This document shows, piece after piece, positions 43,205-54,795 of a stretch of 64,000 nt of DNA; positions within the stretch are counted from its first letter, which is position 1, and each line of letters begins with the position of its first letter. The position numbers and the translations under genes were made by a program. This stretch comes from Ashinkailepas kermadecensis. Lineage: Eukaryota > Arthropoda > Thecostraca > Neolepadidae. Below the pieces are notes generated by a model. It ran no database searches, was not told where the DNA came from, and saw nothing but the letters and a program-made list of their open reading frames with translations. The stretch covers positions 113,123-177,122 of the forward strand of contig JAOTOM010003685.1 of the NCBI GenBank assembly GCA_034440615.1, read 5' to 3'.

Positions 43205-43800
43205 TCCATCGGCGCCTCATTGCCTGTTCCTCAGTACGTAATTTCCGCAGTACCTCAGTTCCTCAATACGTCACACCAATACCTCAGTGCCGCGACACCT
43301 CGACATCTCAGTACCTCAGTACGTCAGTTCCTCGGTACGTCACACCGATACCTCAGTGCCACGGCACCTCGACACCTCAATACCTCAGTACGTCAGTTCC
43401 TCGGTACGTCACACCGATACCTCAGTGCCGCGGCACCTCGACATCTCAGTACCTCAGTACGTCAGTTCCTCGGTACGTCACACCATACCTCTGCCTACAC
43501 CTCTCCTTTTTTCCCCACCAACGGTCTTTTCGTCATACCTGTGCCCACACTAATTCGTACCGTACGTCTTCCTCGGTACGTCACACCGATCCTCGACCAC
43601 GGCACCTCACACCTCAATACTCAGTACGTCAGTTCCTCGGTACGTCACACCGATACCTCAGTACCGCGGCACCTCGACATCTCAGTACCTCAGTACGTCA
43701 GTTCCTCAGCACGTTACACCAATTCCTCAGTGTCGCGGCGCCTCGACACCTCAGTACCTGAGCACTTCATCAGTACGTCAGTACGTCTGAGGAACCTGAG
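43205..43800 (+). repeat. ~69-bp minisatellite, about 7 units
   Basis: Built from CCTCAGTACGTCAGTTCCTC, GGTACGTCACACCGATACCT and CAGTGCCGCGGCACCTCGAC. It is interrupted at 43495-43560 by unique pyrimidine-rich sequence. CAGTGCCGCGGCACC contains the GTGCCGCGGCAC palindrome. Confidence 0.93.
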
Positions 43801-43929
43801 CACCTCAATATACCAGCTGATCATCTGTCGCAGCGGCGGCGGCCCGACTTTGCCGGCTCGGTCCGGCCGCCACCCGCCCGCCATCCGGCCGGTGCGCTTA
43901 GCGATGGCGCGAGACGCGTCGTATCACGC

Positions 43930-44215
43930 CGCCGGCGCCGGGACCATCAGCCACTGCACGCCGCGCCGCCGTCCCGTGGGAACCAGCGACCCACCCAGAC
44001 CAACCAGGGGCGGCGGCCGGCCAGGACATAGCCACTGCACCGCCGCGCCGCTGTCCCGTGGGAACGGCGCGAGCGCACCCCACACCAGACCAGACCAGGG
44101 GCGGCGGCCGGCACCGGGACCATCAGCCACTGCACCGCCGCGCCGCTGTCCCGTGGGAACGGCGCGAGCGCACCCCACACCAGACCAGACCAGGGGCGGC
44201 GGCCGGCCGGCACGG
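43930..44215 (+). repeat. ~96-bp repeat, 3 units
   Basis: GGGACCATCAGCCACTGCAC, CGCCGCGCCGCTGTCCCGTG and CACACCAGACCAGACCAGGG occur in that order three times. The first unit is shortened. Confidence 0.93.
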
Positions 44216-45099
44216 GGGGCCAGTATGGTGAGGTTATCGGTATTTGTGTGGAAAGTGAGCTCTGGAATGATGGAAGCTAGGGACAAGTATTTCCATCGTA
44301 ATTATAATATGCTGTATTGTTATTGATGTTGTACCGACTAAATTTGATTCAATTTTATGATGCATGATATAAACACACATGCATGCATAATGTGAATAAT
44401 TGCAGCTGAGATGTATTTCCTTCCATATCTGTGCAGGGCTGTCGGGTACTACCCAGGACTAAGTATGTGGGGGGGGGGGTCTCTGACCGTGGCCGGAGGG
44501 TCGGCGCGGCCGTATGGTCAGCTGGTGCCACTAACTGCTGCCGCTGACGTCAGCGTGGTCAGGCGCCGATGCAGAGTCTGGTGCCAGTCAGACTCTGCCC
44601 CTGGTCAAATCTCAGACTCTGGGACGCCAGTCAGTCGAGCCTTTGTGGTGTGCAGAATCTGACCAAATGTTGGCTGCCCGTGTTAGCCGGTGTGTCTGGT
44701 GTCCGAAGACTCTCGCGGCGCGCTGGTGTGTCTGGTTTTGGCGGCGCTGCGGCTGCGGCTGCGGCTGCGGCGGCCAGTGCACCGCCACGACGGAGTGCTG
44801 CGAGCGGCGTGGGCGGCGCGGTGGGCGTGGCCGCGGTGGGCGTGGCCGCGGTGCCAGCTGTGTCGTCGCCGCCGGCGGCAGGTATCGGCGATGACCGGGC
44901 ACGATGGCGTCACACCGCACCTGTTGTCGGCCGCCGGTTCGGACGCCTGGGAACAATGGGGCTGACCACACGTTTCGGAACGCATCATAAATAACCTGTC
45001 ATGGACAGGTATGGCACCCGTCACTTAGCCTGCCTTTCCATTTTGCTACTGGTGTTGGCTCACACGTATTGCCATTATTATCGGGCTGTTGCAGTGCTG
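44216..45099. other. Unique sequence, no gene recognised
   Basis: 44230-44440 is AT-rich. 44740-44870 is a GGCTGCGGCTGC/GTGGGCGTGGCC-rich stretch. No exon is supported. Confidence 0.4.
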
Positions 45100-45800
45100 C
45101 GCCCGGCCGGTGGTGGGACCGGGACGTCGGGCGTCGCGGGCCTGGGAACCATTGACCTGTGTAGGGCGGCAGCCCTGTCCAATGTCGGCCCGGCTGGCGG
45201 TGGGACCGGGACGTCGGGCGTCGCGAGCCTGGGGGCTGTTGACCTGTGTAGGGCGGCAGCCCTGTCCAATGTCGGCCCGGCTGGCGGTGGGACCGGGACG
45301 TCGGAGTCGCAGGCCTGGGAACCATTGACCTGTGTAGGGCGGCAGCCCTGTTCAATGTCGGCCCGGCTGGCGGTGGGACCGGGACGTCGGACCCCGCGAG
45401 CCTGGGGGCCGTCCGGGGGGGGCCGGGGGGGTGACCTGGTAGGGCGGCAGCCCTGTTCAATGTGGCCGGCTGGCGGTGACACGTGAGTCGAGCCTGGGCT
45501 GTTGACCTTGTAGGGCGGCAGCCATGTCGAATGTCGGCCCGGCTGGCGGTGGGACCGGGACGTCGGAGTCGCAGGCCTGGGAACCATTGACCTGTGTAGG
45601 GCGGCAGCCCTGTTCAATGTCGGCCCGGCTGGCGGTGGGACCGGGACGTCGGGCGTCGCGAGCCTGGGGGCTGTTGACCTGTGTAGGGCGGCAGCCCTGT
45701 CCAATGTCGGCCTGGCTGGCGGTGGGACCGGGACGTCGGGCGTCGCGAGCCTGGGGGCTGTTGACCTGTGTAGGGCGGCAGCCATGTCGAATGTCGGTCC
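45100..45800 (+). repeat. 87-bp minisatellite, 8 units
   Basis: The unit contains GTCGGCCCGGCTGGCGGTGG, GACCGGGACGTCGGGCGTCG and CTGTGTAGGGCGGCAGCCCT. Units near 45395-45510 carry deletions and G-run expansions. Confidence 0.95.
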
Positions 45801-46794
45801 GCGCTGCCCACTTTTGCAGTTGTAACCTGATGCTTGCGGCGCAGTACAGGGCTTTGGCGGGGGGGGGTCGATGCTGGTGAAGGTGGCCCGGGCTGGCGAC
45901 AATTAATAGTTGGTGGTATAGTTGTGAATATGCTTGCTCCAAAGCAGATGGAGACCGAACACAGGCCAGCGTCCGCTGACATAACAGGGTGCCTTCGATA
46001 GAGTCGACGCAGGTGGTAGGTCACCGGATGACCACCCAGCTGATAACGCTGAGATGAGAGCACAATCTCCGGCCAGTGGGGTTGAGTCGTGAGTGAGATG
46101 GGTTGTGAGTGAGATGGAGTTGTGAGTGATGTGGAGTCGGCGACTGAATGTCATTGAATGAGGGCGGCGCGCGCCGCCGGCCTGTGTCGCCGGCTGGCCC
46201 TGTAACCCGCGCGCAGTTTATCGGTACTCACCTGTCACCATGGTTGGATTTATGTTATGGAATCTTGAGCTTGGAGCGGAAAGTTTGGGAGCTATCCAAT
46301 TTAAGGATGTTAGTTTTCTTCCTGGTTGCAACATCAGAAACTTCCTGGTTGCAACACCGGAAACTTGGTGTGTATTTCGCAGTGAGTTGTTGTCATTTTA
46401 TCAAGTTGCGGGAAGTTTGATTCATCGCCAAACAGCACCGTTCAGCTTTTCAGTGAGAAAAAAGGAGATGATGATTTTCCGGAGATAATAATGTTTTGAT
46501 GACAAAAATCCAGGAGCAGCCTATTCTTGCGGCTCTGCCTGTCAGCGGTGACGACCCTCTCCCTGTGACCTGACCAGTCCCGCCGTACATGCGTCGTTCG
46601 CTGCAGCTAAATAACAAACGACGAACAGCGGCGCTGTTGCCGATGGAGTTGCAGTCGGCTGCGGCGACCTGGTGCGCTGTCGGGTCACGATGGCCTGGCA
46701 CTCGGCGTGTGCACCGTTAACGGGGCGGGAAACTGGGACTCGGTCCGCTCTGCTGTGTGCTGTTGTCGAAGCGCTGTCCAGCAGCAATCCGTGC
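45801..46794. other. Unique sequence, no gene recognised
   Basis: It includes short GTGAGTGAGATGG repeats (46088-46135) and a duplicated TTCCTGGTTGCAACA (46319 and 46342). The CATGCGTCG...AGCTAAATAAC segment near 46588-46610 may be a remnant of the SINE tail. No exon is seen. Confidence 0.4.
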
Positions 46795-48310
46795 ACGGAC
46801 CGACCGGGACCGTGACCGGGTGTCTGGTCCTGCGGCGAGCCGGGGCGGCTGGACCGTGACCGGGTGTCTGGTCCTGCGGCGAGCCGGGGCGGCTGGACCG
46901 TGACCGGGACCGTGACCGGGTGTCTGGTCCTGCGGCGAGCCGGGGCGGCTGGACCGTGACCGGGACCGTGACCGGGTGTCTGGTCCTGCGGCGAGCCGGG
47001 GCGGCTGGACCGTGACCGGTTCGGGGCGGCTGGACCGTGACCGGGTGTCTGGTCCTGCCGAGCCGGGGCGGCTGGACCGTGACCGGGTGTCTGGTCCTGC
47101 GGCGAGCCGGGGCGGCTGGACCGTGACCGGGTGTCTGGTCCTGCGGCGAGCCGGGGCGGCTGGACCGTGACCGGGTGTCTGGTCCTGCGGCGAGCCGGGG
47201 CGGCTGGACCGTGACCGGGTGTTTGGTCCTGCGGCGAGCCGGGGCGGCTGGACCGTGACCGGGACCGTGACCGGGTGTCTGGTCCTGCGGCGAGCCGGGG
47301 CGGCTGGACCGACCGAGACCGTGACCGGGTGTCTGGTCCTGCGGCGAGCCGGGGCGGCTGGACCGTGACCGGACCGTGACCGGGTGTCTGGTCCTGCGGC
47401 GAGCCGGGGCGGCTGGACCGTGACCGGGTGTCTGGTCCTGCGGCGAGCCGGGGCGGCTGGACCGTGACCGGGACCGTGACCGGGTGTCTGGTCCTGCGGC
47501 GAGCCGGGGCGGCTGACCGTGACCGTGACCGGGTGTCTGGTCCTGCGGCGAGCCGGGGCGGCTGGACCGTGACCGGGTGTCTGGTCCTGCGGCGAGCCGG
47601 GGCGGCTGGACCGTGACCGGGTGTCTGGTCCTGCGGCGAGCCGGGGCGGCTGGACCGTGACCGGGTGTCTGGTCCTGCGGCGAGCCGGGGCGGCTGGACC
47701 GTGACCGGGTGTCTGGTCCTGCGGCGAGCCGGGGCGGCTGGACCGTGACCGGGTGTCTGGTCCTGCGGCGAGCCGGGGCGGCTGGACCGTGACCGGGTGT
47801 CTGGTCCTGCGGCGAGCCGGGGCGTCTGGACCGTGACCGGGTGTCTGGTCCTGCGGCGAGCCGGGGCGGCTGGACCGTGAGGACCGTGACCGGGTGTCTG
47901 GTCCTGCGGCGAGCCCGGGCGGCTGGACCGACCGAGACCGTGACCGGGTGTCTGGTCCTGCGGCGAGCCGGGGCGGCTGGACCGTGACCGGGTGTCTGGT
48001 CCTGCGGCGAGCCGGGGCGGCTGGACCGTGACCGGGACCGTGACCGGGTGTCTGGTCCTGCGGCGAGCCGGGGCGGCTGGACCGTGACCGGGTGTTTGGT
48101 CCTGCGGCGAGCCGGGGCGGCTGGACCGTGACCGGGACCGTGACCGGGTGTCTGGTCCTGCGGCGAGCCGGGGCGGCTGGACCGTGACCGGGACCGGGAC
48201 CGTGTGTCTGGTCCTGCGGCGAGCCGGGGCGGCTGGACCGTGACCGGGTGTCTGGTCCTGCGGCGAGCCGGGGCGGCTGGACCGTGACCGGGACCGGGAC
48301 CGTGACCGGG
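46795..48310 (+). repeat. 44-bp minisatellite, about 33 units
   Basis: The unit is GGACCGTGACCGGGTGTCTG plus GTCCTGCGGCGAGCCGGGGC plus GGCT. Optional extra GGACCGTGACCG dodecamers give a second length class; these are spread irregularly. Confidence 0.97.
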
Positions 48311-48562
48311 TGTTTGGTCCTGTGGTCGCCATGTACATCGCCGCGTACGTTGCCGTGCACGTTTCCGTGTACGTTGCCGTGCACGTTGCCGTGCACGTTT
48401 CCGTGTACGTGGCCGTGTACGTCACCGTGTACTTCGCAATGTACGTGGTCGTGTACATCGCCGTGTACGTTGCCGTGTACGTTGTGGTGTACGTGGCCGC
48501 CGTGTTACACGTTGTGGTGTACGTGGCCGCCGTGTTGTATGTTGTGGTGTACGTGGCCGTAC
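48311..48562 (+). repeat. 12-bp array GTGTACGTNGCC, about 18 units
   Basis: Degenerate GTGTACGTGGCC/GTGCACGTTTCC units end in a GTTGTGGTGTACGTGGCC higher-order form. Confidence 0.93.
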
Positions 48563-48884
48563 GTGTGACGCGTGTCAGCTGTCGGTCGGTCTGGCGTTCT
48601 GACGGCCGGGCTGCGAGTGGCCGGTCCGTCGTCACACGCGCCGGGCCGTCACCGCACACCGACGGCGGCCCCCCCCGCCCGCGCGCGCCGCCAAACCGCG
48701 AAAGTAACCTGAATGCATGCGAATCCGGCGGGCGCCGGCACCGCACCGGCGATCCGCCGCCGCTCGTGACTCTGCCCGATGGTATCGGCCGTGGCGCCGA
48801 CATGACCTCCCGCCCCCATACGGCCATCAGCGTCAGATGTAGCCGGCCAGACGACGGCCGTCGGACCACCAGGTCGGCACGAGC
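48563..48884. other. Unique GC-rich spacer
   Basis: No gene is recognised. Confidence 0.45.
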
Positions 48885-49275
48885 CGTGTCAGCCCCACTG
48901 GTGCCGGTGTTGCGGACTGGACCTCTCTCCTGGGACGTGTCAGCCCCACTGGTGCCGGTATTGCCGACTGGACCTCTCTCCTGGGACGTGTCAGCCCCAC
49001 TGGTGCCGGTATTGCGGACTGGGCCTCTCTCGTGGGACGTGTCAGCCCCACTGGTGCCGGTATTGCGGACTGGACCTCTCTCCTGGGGCGTGTCAGCCCC
49101 ACTGGTGCCGGTATTGCGGACTGGACCTCTCGTGGGGCGTGTCAGCCCCACTGGTGCCGGTATTGCGGACTGGGCCTCTCGTGGGACGTGTCAGCCCCAC
49201 TGGTGCCGGTATTGCGGACTGGACCTCTCTCCTGGGGCGTGTCAGCCCCACTGGTGCCAGTATTGCGGACTGTGA
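48885..49275 (+). repeat. 51-bp minisatellite, about 8 units
   Basis: The unit is GTGTCAGCCCCACTGGTGCC plus GGTATTGCGGACTGGACCTC plus TCTCCTGGGAC. Length varies by TCTC copy number. Confidence 0.96.
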
Positions 49276-50308
49276 CTCTCGCGGGAAAGCATTCGCACTG
49301 TTCGGTACTCTTGACGTTGGCGTTTGATCGCTGTTCACTGGTGAGCGCGCGGAACCGGCGCGGTGTTGGTGTTTGGCTGCCGGTGCGGCGCCTGTGCCCC
49401 GACCTCTCCTGTACCCAACTGTCATCTCTGGCGCCTACCGTGTGGAGTGTCGTGTCGAGTGTCGATCTAAATGCTGTGGAATATGTGTCGGCAGCACCCC
49501 CTCATTTATCTCTCGGCGGTCGTCTCGAAACGGTCGCCGCTCAGTGTTCACTGCCGTGAACTGGATCGGGTTGTGCCGGTGATGGACGCCGATTTAATCG
49601 GCTGTCACGTCTGCCGGCGCCCGAAGCGCCTGGTTGCGCGTGCACCGCCGGCACCGGCTTTCGCCGGCAGTAACGGCGCCACGGTGCCGGCCGCGGCCAA
49701 GTCGAAGCGCGGGGCGGGGCCGTCGGCGCTGTGCGTACCGAGCGTCGCTCCAGTTTACTGAGCTTTCCACCGACTAGTCGCCACACCGACCGCCATTTAG
49801 GCCACGCTGGGCATGCCGTGACCAACAGGAACACGGGACGTCACCGCCGGCTGCGGCCGGCCCGTGTGGTTTCGACGGCGTGTCGCCGCTTTCGGCTGTC
49901 GGCGAGCCCGTCGAGCCTATGGGTGTAGTCGGTGTCGGCGCGCTGCCGCCACGTGTGTCCGTTGACGCGGCTAGCGAAACACGGTCCGACACACCGACAC
50001 AGTCCGACACACCAGCATAGTCCGACACAGTCCAACAGTCCGACACTCCGACACAGTCCGATATACCGACACAGTCCGACACGTGCCACGTGCCGGTGGT
50101 TGTGACCGCTGGTCCGTCCACCACACTGCCGGCGTATCCTGGACCGCTGGTCCGTCTGGTCCTTCTGGCACGCTCGTCTGATCTCCCACGGACTGCCGGT
50201 ATCTGCTGTACCCGTGGCCTGTCCCGGGCACCGCTTGGTGTCACTGGTCATTGGCCTGCCTATCCGACCAACTGTCTGTCCATGGAGCTACAGACCGTCT
50301 GCAAGAGT

Positions 50309-50310
<2 letters not shown>
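49276..50310. other. Unique sequence with CCGACACAGT repeats
   Basis: 49983-50088 contains about ten degenerate AGTCCGACACACCGACAC units. No gene is recognised in the remainder. Confidence 0.45.
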
Positions 50311-50311
<1 letters not shown>

Positions 50312-50357
<46 letters not shown>

Positions 50358-50368
50358 TGTGCATATAC

Positions 50369-50460
<92 letters not shown>

Positions 50461-50465
50461 GTATA
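50312..50465 (+). repeat. Compound microsatellite (CA)n-(TA)n-(TATG)n
   Basis: (CA)n about 21 repeats, then about 45 TA dinucleotides, then TATG x4. The long TA run can extrude as a cruciform. Confidence 0.97.
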
Positions 50466-50924
50466 CATTCCGCTTTTTACCGTTTATGTAGGACATGGAA
50501 AATGCTGGTCCCACCGATTGTCTACACTGGTTTGACTATTCCGACTCGGAGCCGAACCTCCCCTGCACAGTGGCTGCCCGACGTAAGACGGCAGAGCTGA
50601 TTAAGGCCAACTTTGTAGGCTTTTCGGTCAAAGCGGATCCATTCCTGTAAAAATAGGCAGGTGGCGGCCGGCGCAAAAGAACACCGCGGAAGTCACGATC
50701 GTCATGGTTTGATCCTGCTTTGCTCATGCCACTTCGAGACGCTGCTCTGTGCTGCCAGCTGAGTCGCAGTCGCCGCGCAGATCTGGACGGCGGGATGACG
50801 TCAGAGGTGTGCCGGCTTCGTATCGGTCAACGTTGTGACGCCGACCTGGTGTTGCGAGGTCGGTGTCCGGCCGGTGTGTATTGTTGCATTGCCGGTCACG
50901 ACCGGCCGCCCACGTGGAGACTGG
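50466..50924. other. Unique sequence, no gene seen
   Basis: Nothing recognised. Confidence 0.45.
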
Positions 50925-51240
50925 CTGCCCCGGTGTCCGCTGTCAATATGTGTCGACAACCGGCGGTCCCGGTGTCCGCTGTCAATATGTGCCGACAACC
51001 GGCGGTCCCGGTGTCCGCTGTCAATATGTGTCGACAACCGGCGGTCCCGGTGTCCGCTGTCAATATGTGTCGACAACCGGCGGTCCCGGTGTCCGCTGTC
51101 AATATGTGTCGACAACCGGCGGCCCCGGTGTCCGCTGTCAATATGTGTCGACAACCGGCGGTCCCGGTGTCCGCTGTCAATATGTGCCGACAACCGGCGG
51201 TCCCGGTGTCCGCTGCCGGCATGTGTCGACAACCGGCGGG
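50925..51240 (+). repeat. 39-bp minisatellite, 8 units
   Basis: The unit is CCGGTGTCCGCTGTCAATAT plus GTGTCGACAACCGGCGGTC. It is nearly homogeneous, with TGTGTCG/TGTGCCG variants. Confidence 0.96.
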
Positions 51241-51567
51241 TCAGCTGTTGGCCTGTTGGTGGCTGACTGTTGAGGCGAGGGACACCCTGGTGTTGAAGGC
51301 GATGGCGATGGCTGGTGTTGCGCGCGAGCATCCAACGCGGCCGCCGGTCGCTGCTGCCCGGCGGCGTCGTTTGATCAGAAAACGTGCAGAGGATGAGAAC
51401 ACGTGGAAGCAGTTCGAACTCGAGTCGATTGGGTTTGCACCATATGAAGAATCTGTGTATGGAACCGTGAAAGCACACTGCTCCGGCATCACATGTGGGG
51501 GGTGGGGGTGAGCTTGCAATACCACCCCGCTCCTCCCGACACCCGTGCATTCCTCGGCCGTCCACGT
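51241..51567. other. Unique sequence
   Basis: The + strand has an open, non-repetitive tail here, but only as the end of the array frame. No domain is seen. Confidence 0.4.
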
Positions 51568-51795
51568 CAAACTGTCTACGTTTGACCGTCTACATCCGAC
51601 TGTCTACACCCGACCGTCTACATCTGGCCGTCTACGGCCGACCGTCCACGTCCAACAGCCCACGCCTGACCTTCCACGTCTGATCATCTACGTCCGACCG
51701 TCCACGCCCGACCGTCCACGCCCAACCGTCCACGCCCGACCGTCCACGCCCGACCGTCCACGCCCGACCGTCCATACCCGACCGCCCACGTCCAC
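51568..51795 (+). repeat. 12-bp array CCGACCGTCCACGC, about 18 units
   Basis: Left units are CTACATCCGACTGT-like and right units CCACGCCCGACCGT, with a clear gradient along the array. Confidence 0.93.
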
Positions 51796-51884
51796 ATGTC
51801 GGTGAGCGCTTGTCTGATCAGCAATGCATTGAACGCCGATCCGTAGCGACTTTCTCTGGCGGCTGGTGACCATGTCCGTCCCGC

Positions 51885-52590
51885 GGCTTGGATGTGGGAG
51901 GACTGGTATAGGGGACTACGCCTGTTCCGCGGCTTGGATGTGGGAGGACTGGTATAGGGGACTACGCCTGTTCCGCGGCTTGGATGTGGGAGGGCTGGTA
52001 TAGGGGACTACGCCTGTTCCGCGGCTTGGATGTGGGAGGACTGGTATAGGGAACTACGCCTGTTCCGCGGCTTGTGTGGGAGGCTGTATGTGTGTGGGAG
52101 GACTGGTATAGGGGACTACGCCTGTTCCGCGGCGTGGGTATGGGAGGACTGGTATAGGGGACTACGCCTGTTCCGCGGCTTGGGTATGGGAGGACTGGTA
52201 TAGGGGACTACGCCTGTTCCGCGGCTTGGGTGTGGGAGGACTGGTATAGGGGACTACGCCTGTTCCGCGGCTTGGGTGTGGGAGGACTGGTATAGGGGAC
52301 TACGCCTGTTCCGCGGCGTGGGTGTGGGAGGACTGGTATAGGGGACTACGCCTGTTCCGCGGCTTGGATGTGGGAGGACTGGTATAGGGGACTACGCCTG
52401 TTCCGCGGCTTGGGTGTGGGAGGACTGGTATAGGGGACTACGCCTGTTCCGCGGCTTGTGTGTGGGAGGACTGGCATAGGGGACTACGCCTGTTCCGCGG
52501 CTTGTGTGTGGGAGGACTGGTATAGGGGACTACGCCTGTCCCGCCGCGTGGGTATGGGAGGACCGGTATGGAGGATCGAGCCCTTCCCGT
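51885..52590 (+). repeat. 46-bp minisatellite, about 15 units
   Basis: The unit is GGGAGGACTGGTATAGGGGA plus CTACGCCTGTTCCGCGGCTT. Units near 52075 and the right edge are diverged. Confidence 0.96.
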
Positions 52591-53219
52591 CGCGTGGGTG
52601 TCGAAGGACTGGTATGGGGGACCACGTCCGTCCCACTGTGGGTATGGAACAGGGATATGGGGGACAACGATACGGATGACCCTGGGTGCTGACATGCCCG
52701 CTGTGGACACTGCTTCCGATGTTGAGCTCATGTGTGCAACTTTATGTGGTGTAGTGTAGTGCCGCCTCTTTTGGTGACCACCACTTGTCTGCTCGTATCA
52801 GCTGTGTCGCCGTCTGTGCGATGCCTTCTGCTGAGCAGGGAAGCTACACAGTGGACGCAGGGCGTGCTTTGTTCAGCACGTGTCTCGTGTCAGAGCCCAT
52901 GGCTGATATGGCCCGACTGGGCCCGTCTGTTTTGCTGGCCTGCCATGTTGACCATGTTGCTGGCCTGCCATGCACCGCACGTGTTCCACCCATGGTGTAG
53001 GCATTTTCCCCACCTGACGGTGTCATGGTCTCTGGCAGTGGCGTGCTCCGTACAAGCCGTGTCACCGCACGATTGGCAAGTCGCGACAGCCAGACGAGCG
53101 GAACGAGCCGGCAGGCCCAGTGAAGCGTCCGCTCCGGTGTGTTTGTGTGTTTGTGTTGCGCAACGCTACACACGTGACATCCGGTCGGCGGCGACGCCGT
53201 GGTATGCTGCTAGCCGCCG
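52591..53219. other. Unique sequence, no gene recognised
   Basis: Contains a duplicated CTGGCCTGCCATG (52935 and 52960). No exon is supported. Confidence 0.4.
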
Positions 53220-53560
53220 AACGTGAGCGTGCCTCTTGCACAGGCACCGGCCGGGTGGGACGCGTCGCGCCGTGGAGAGCGGGCGGTGGAAGAGCTACAG
53301 GCACTGCCGAACGTGGGCGTGCCTCTTGCACAGGCACCGGCCGGGTGGGACGCGTCGCGCCGTAAGCGGGCGGTGGAAGACTACAGGACCAACGTGGCCT
53401 CTTGCACAGACGGCCGGTGGGACGCGTCGCGCCGTGGAGAGCGGGCGGTGGAAGAGCTACAGGCACTGGCCGTGTGGGGCGCGTCGAACAATGGGGGGCG
53501 GGTGGTGGAAGAACCACAGGCCCTGGCCGTGTGGGACTCCTTTGACCGTGGAGAGCGGGC
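53220..53560 (+). repeat. ~90-bp repeat, 4-5 diverged units
   Basis: CTCTTGCACAGGCACCGGCC, GGGTGGGACGCGTCGCGCCG and GAGAGCGGGCGGTGGAAGAG recur with deletions. Confidence 0.9.
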
Positions 53561-53925
53561 GGTCTCGTACTGCACCGTGTTTTCCCGCGGGAATGGACTC
53601 GCTCTGCGGCGCGCCGTCCGTCGCCGGCCGCCGCCGCGTGCCACATCGGCGCACGAGAGAGTCGGCCGGTCTGCGCCAGCCCGGCGCCACCCTTGTCGGC
53701 GGGCGTGACCGGCGGCAGCGGCGCGCCGAGAGAAACGTCGCCGTCGGCGGCAGACGCGCCGCAAACGCGCCGCCCGGCGCGCCGGTGCCCGCGCGGCTGC
53801 TGCTGCCGACCGTCCGTCACATTTGACAGACAGACATCTGACCTGGCAGACGGCGAACGGGAAGTCTGGCAGGCACCCGTCGTGACAGATGAGAAAGCGT
53901 CGTCTGTCTTCGGGGCGGCCGACGT

Positions 53926-54032
53926 CAGATGAGTTGGTACTCTTCGCCCGCGACCAATCGGCGTGAGAGATTGGCGACGCTATATGACTCAATGGTCGAC
54001 GTGTCGTAAAAACCAATAACCAGATGAGTTGG
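53926..54032 (+). mobile_element. 5'-truncated SINE with perfect 12-bp target-site duplication
   Basis: CAGATGAGTTGG occurs at 53926-53937 and 54021-54032. The 83-bp insert between them is the SINE body and tail only, starting at TACTCTTCGCCCGCGA and ending AAAAACCAATAAC. The stem GCGACGC (53974-53980) / GTGTCGT (54001-54007) is kept. The perfect duplication implies a fairly recent insertion. Confidence 0.88.
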
Positions 54033-54354
54033 ACTATTACAGCGGATGAGCGTCAGATGTACTCCCGCCTCTCCCCTCTTGGCTTTGTAGTCGTAAACGT
54101 TAGTCAGCGACTGCTGAAAGCGCGTCGACGCTGAATGTTAAATCGTTTGTCAACATTATCGAGCATTAGCGAGACGCTGTCTCGCGCTCCATCGCTGACC
54201 GGACCAGCACCGCTGCGGACAACTCTGGCAGAGCTGCAGCCGAACGCATCTTGACGCTCTTTTGGGTCGCGCCTGTGGAATAGGAACATGTCATCGATCA
54301 GCGGCGGCGAGGAGAGTCGACCCGGCGGCCGTCACGGTCCGGTGCGGGACTGGG

Positions 54355-54357
54355 TGG

Positions 54358-54392
<35 letters not shown>

Positions 54393-54607
54393 GCGGCGGG
54401 GCGGCGGGCGGCGGGCGGCGGGCGGCGGGCGGCGGGCGGGCGGGCGGCGGCGGCGGGCGGGGCGGCGGGCGGCGGGCGGCGGGGCGGCGGGCGGCGGGCG
54501 GCGGGCGGCGGGCGGCGGGCGGCGGGGCGGCGGGCGGCGGGCGGCGGGGCGGCGGGCGGCGGGCGGCGGGCGGCGGGCGGCGGGCGGCGGGCGGCGGGCG
54601 GCGTGGC
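54355..54607 (+). repeat. (CGG)n and GGCGGGC low-complexity tract
   Basis: CGG repeats pass into 7-bp GGCGGGC repeats, about 250 bp of pure G/C on one strand, with G-quadruplex potential on the + strand. Confidence 0.96.
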
Positions 54608-54795
54608 GGCGGCGCCGGTCTCATGATCACGACGCGGCGGCGCCAGAACACGCTGCCACGCTGTCCGGCGGCGCGCCGGCCGCTGTCAGTTGGCCGTGTT
54701 TTGTGCGACGGCCGCCGCACAGCCGCCGCACAAAACGTGGTGCAGGGACCGGTGCAGCGGTGACGGTCGACCGGCGCCGCTCCGCTCACCCGTGC

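Noticed and set aside
50090..50600. Tyr/Ile- and His/Thr-repeat peptides
   Set aside because: They are translations of the CA/TA microsatellite.
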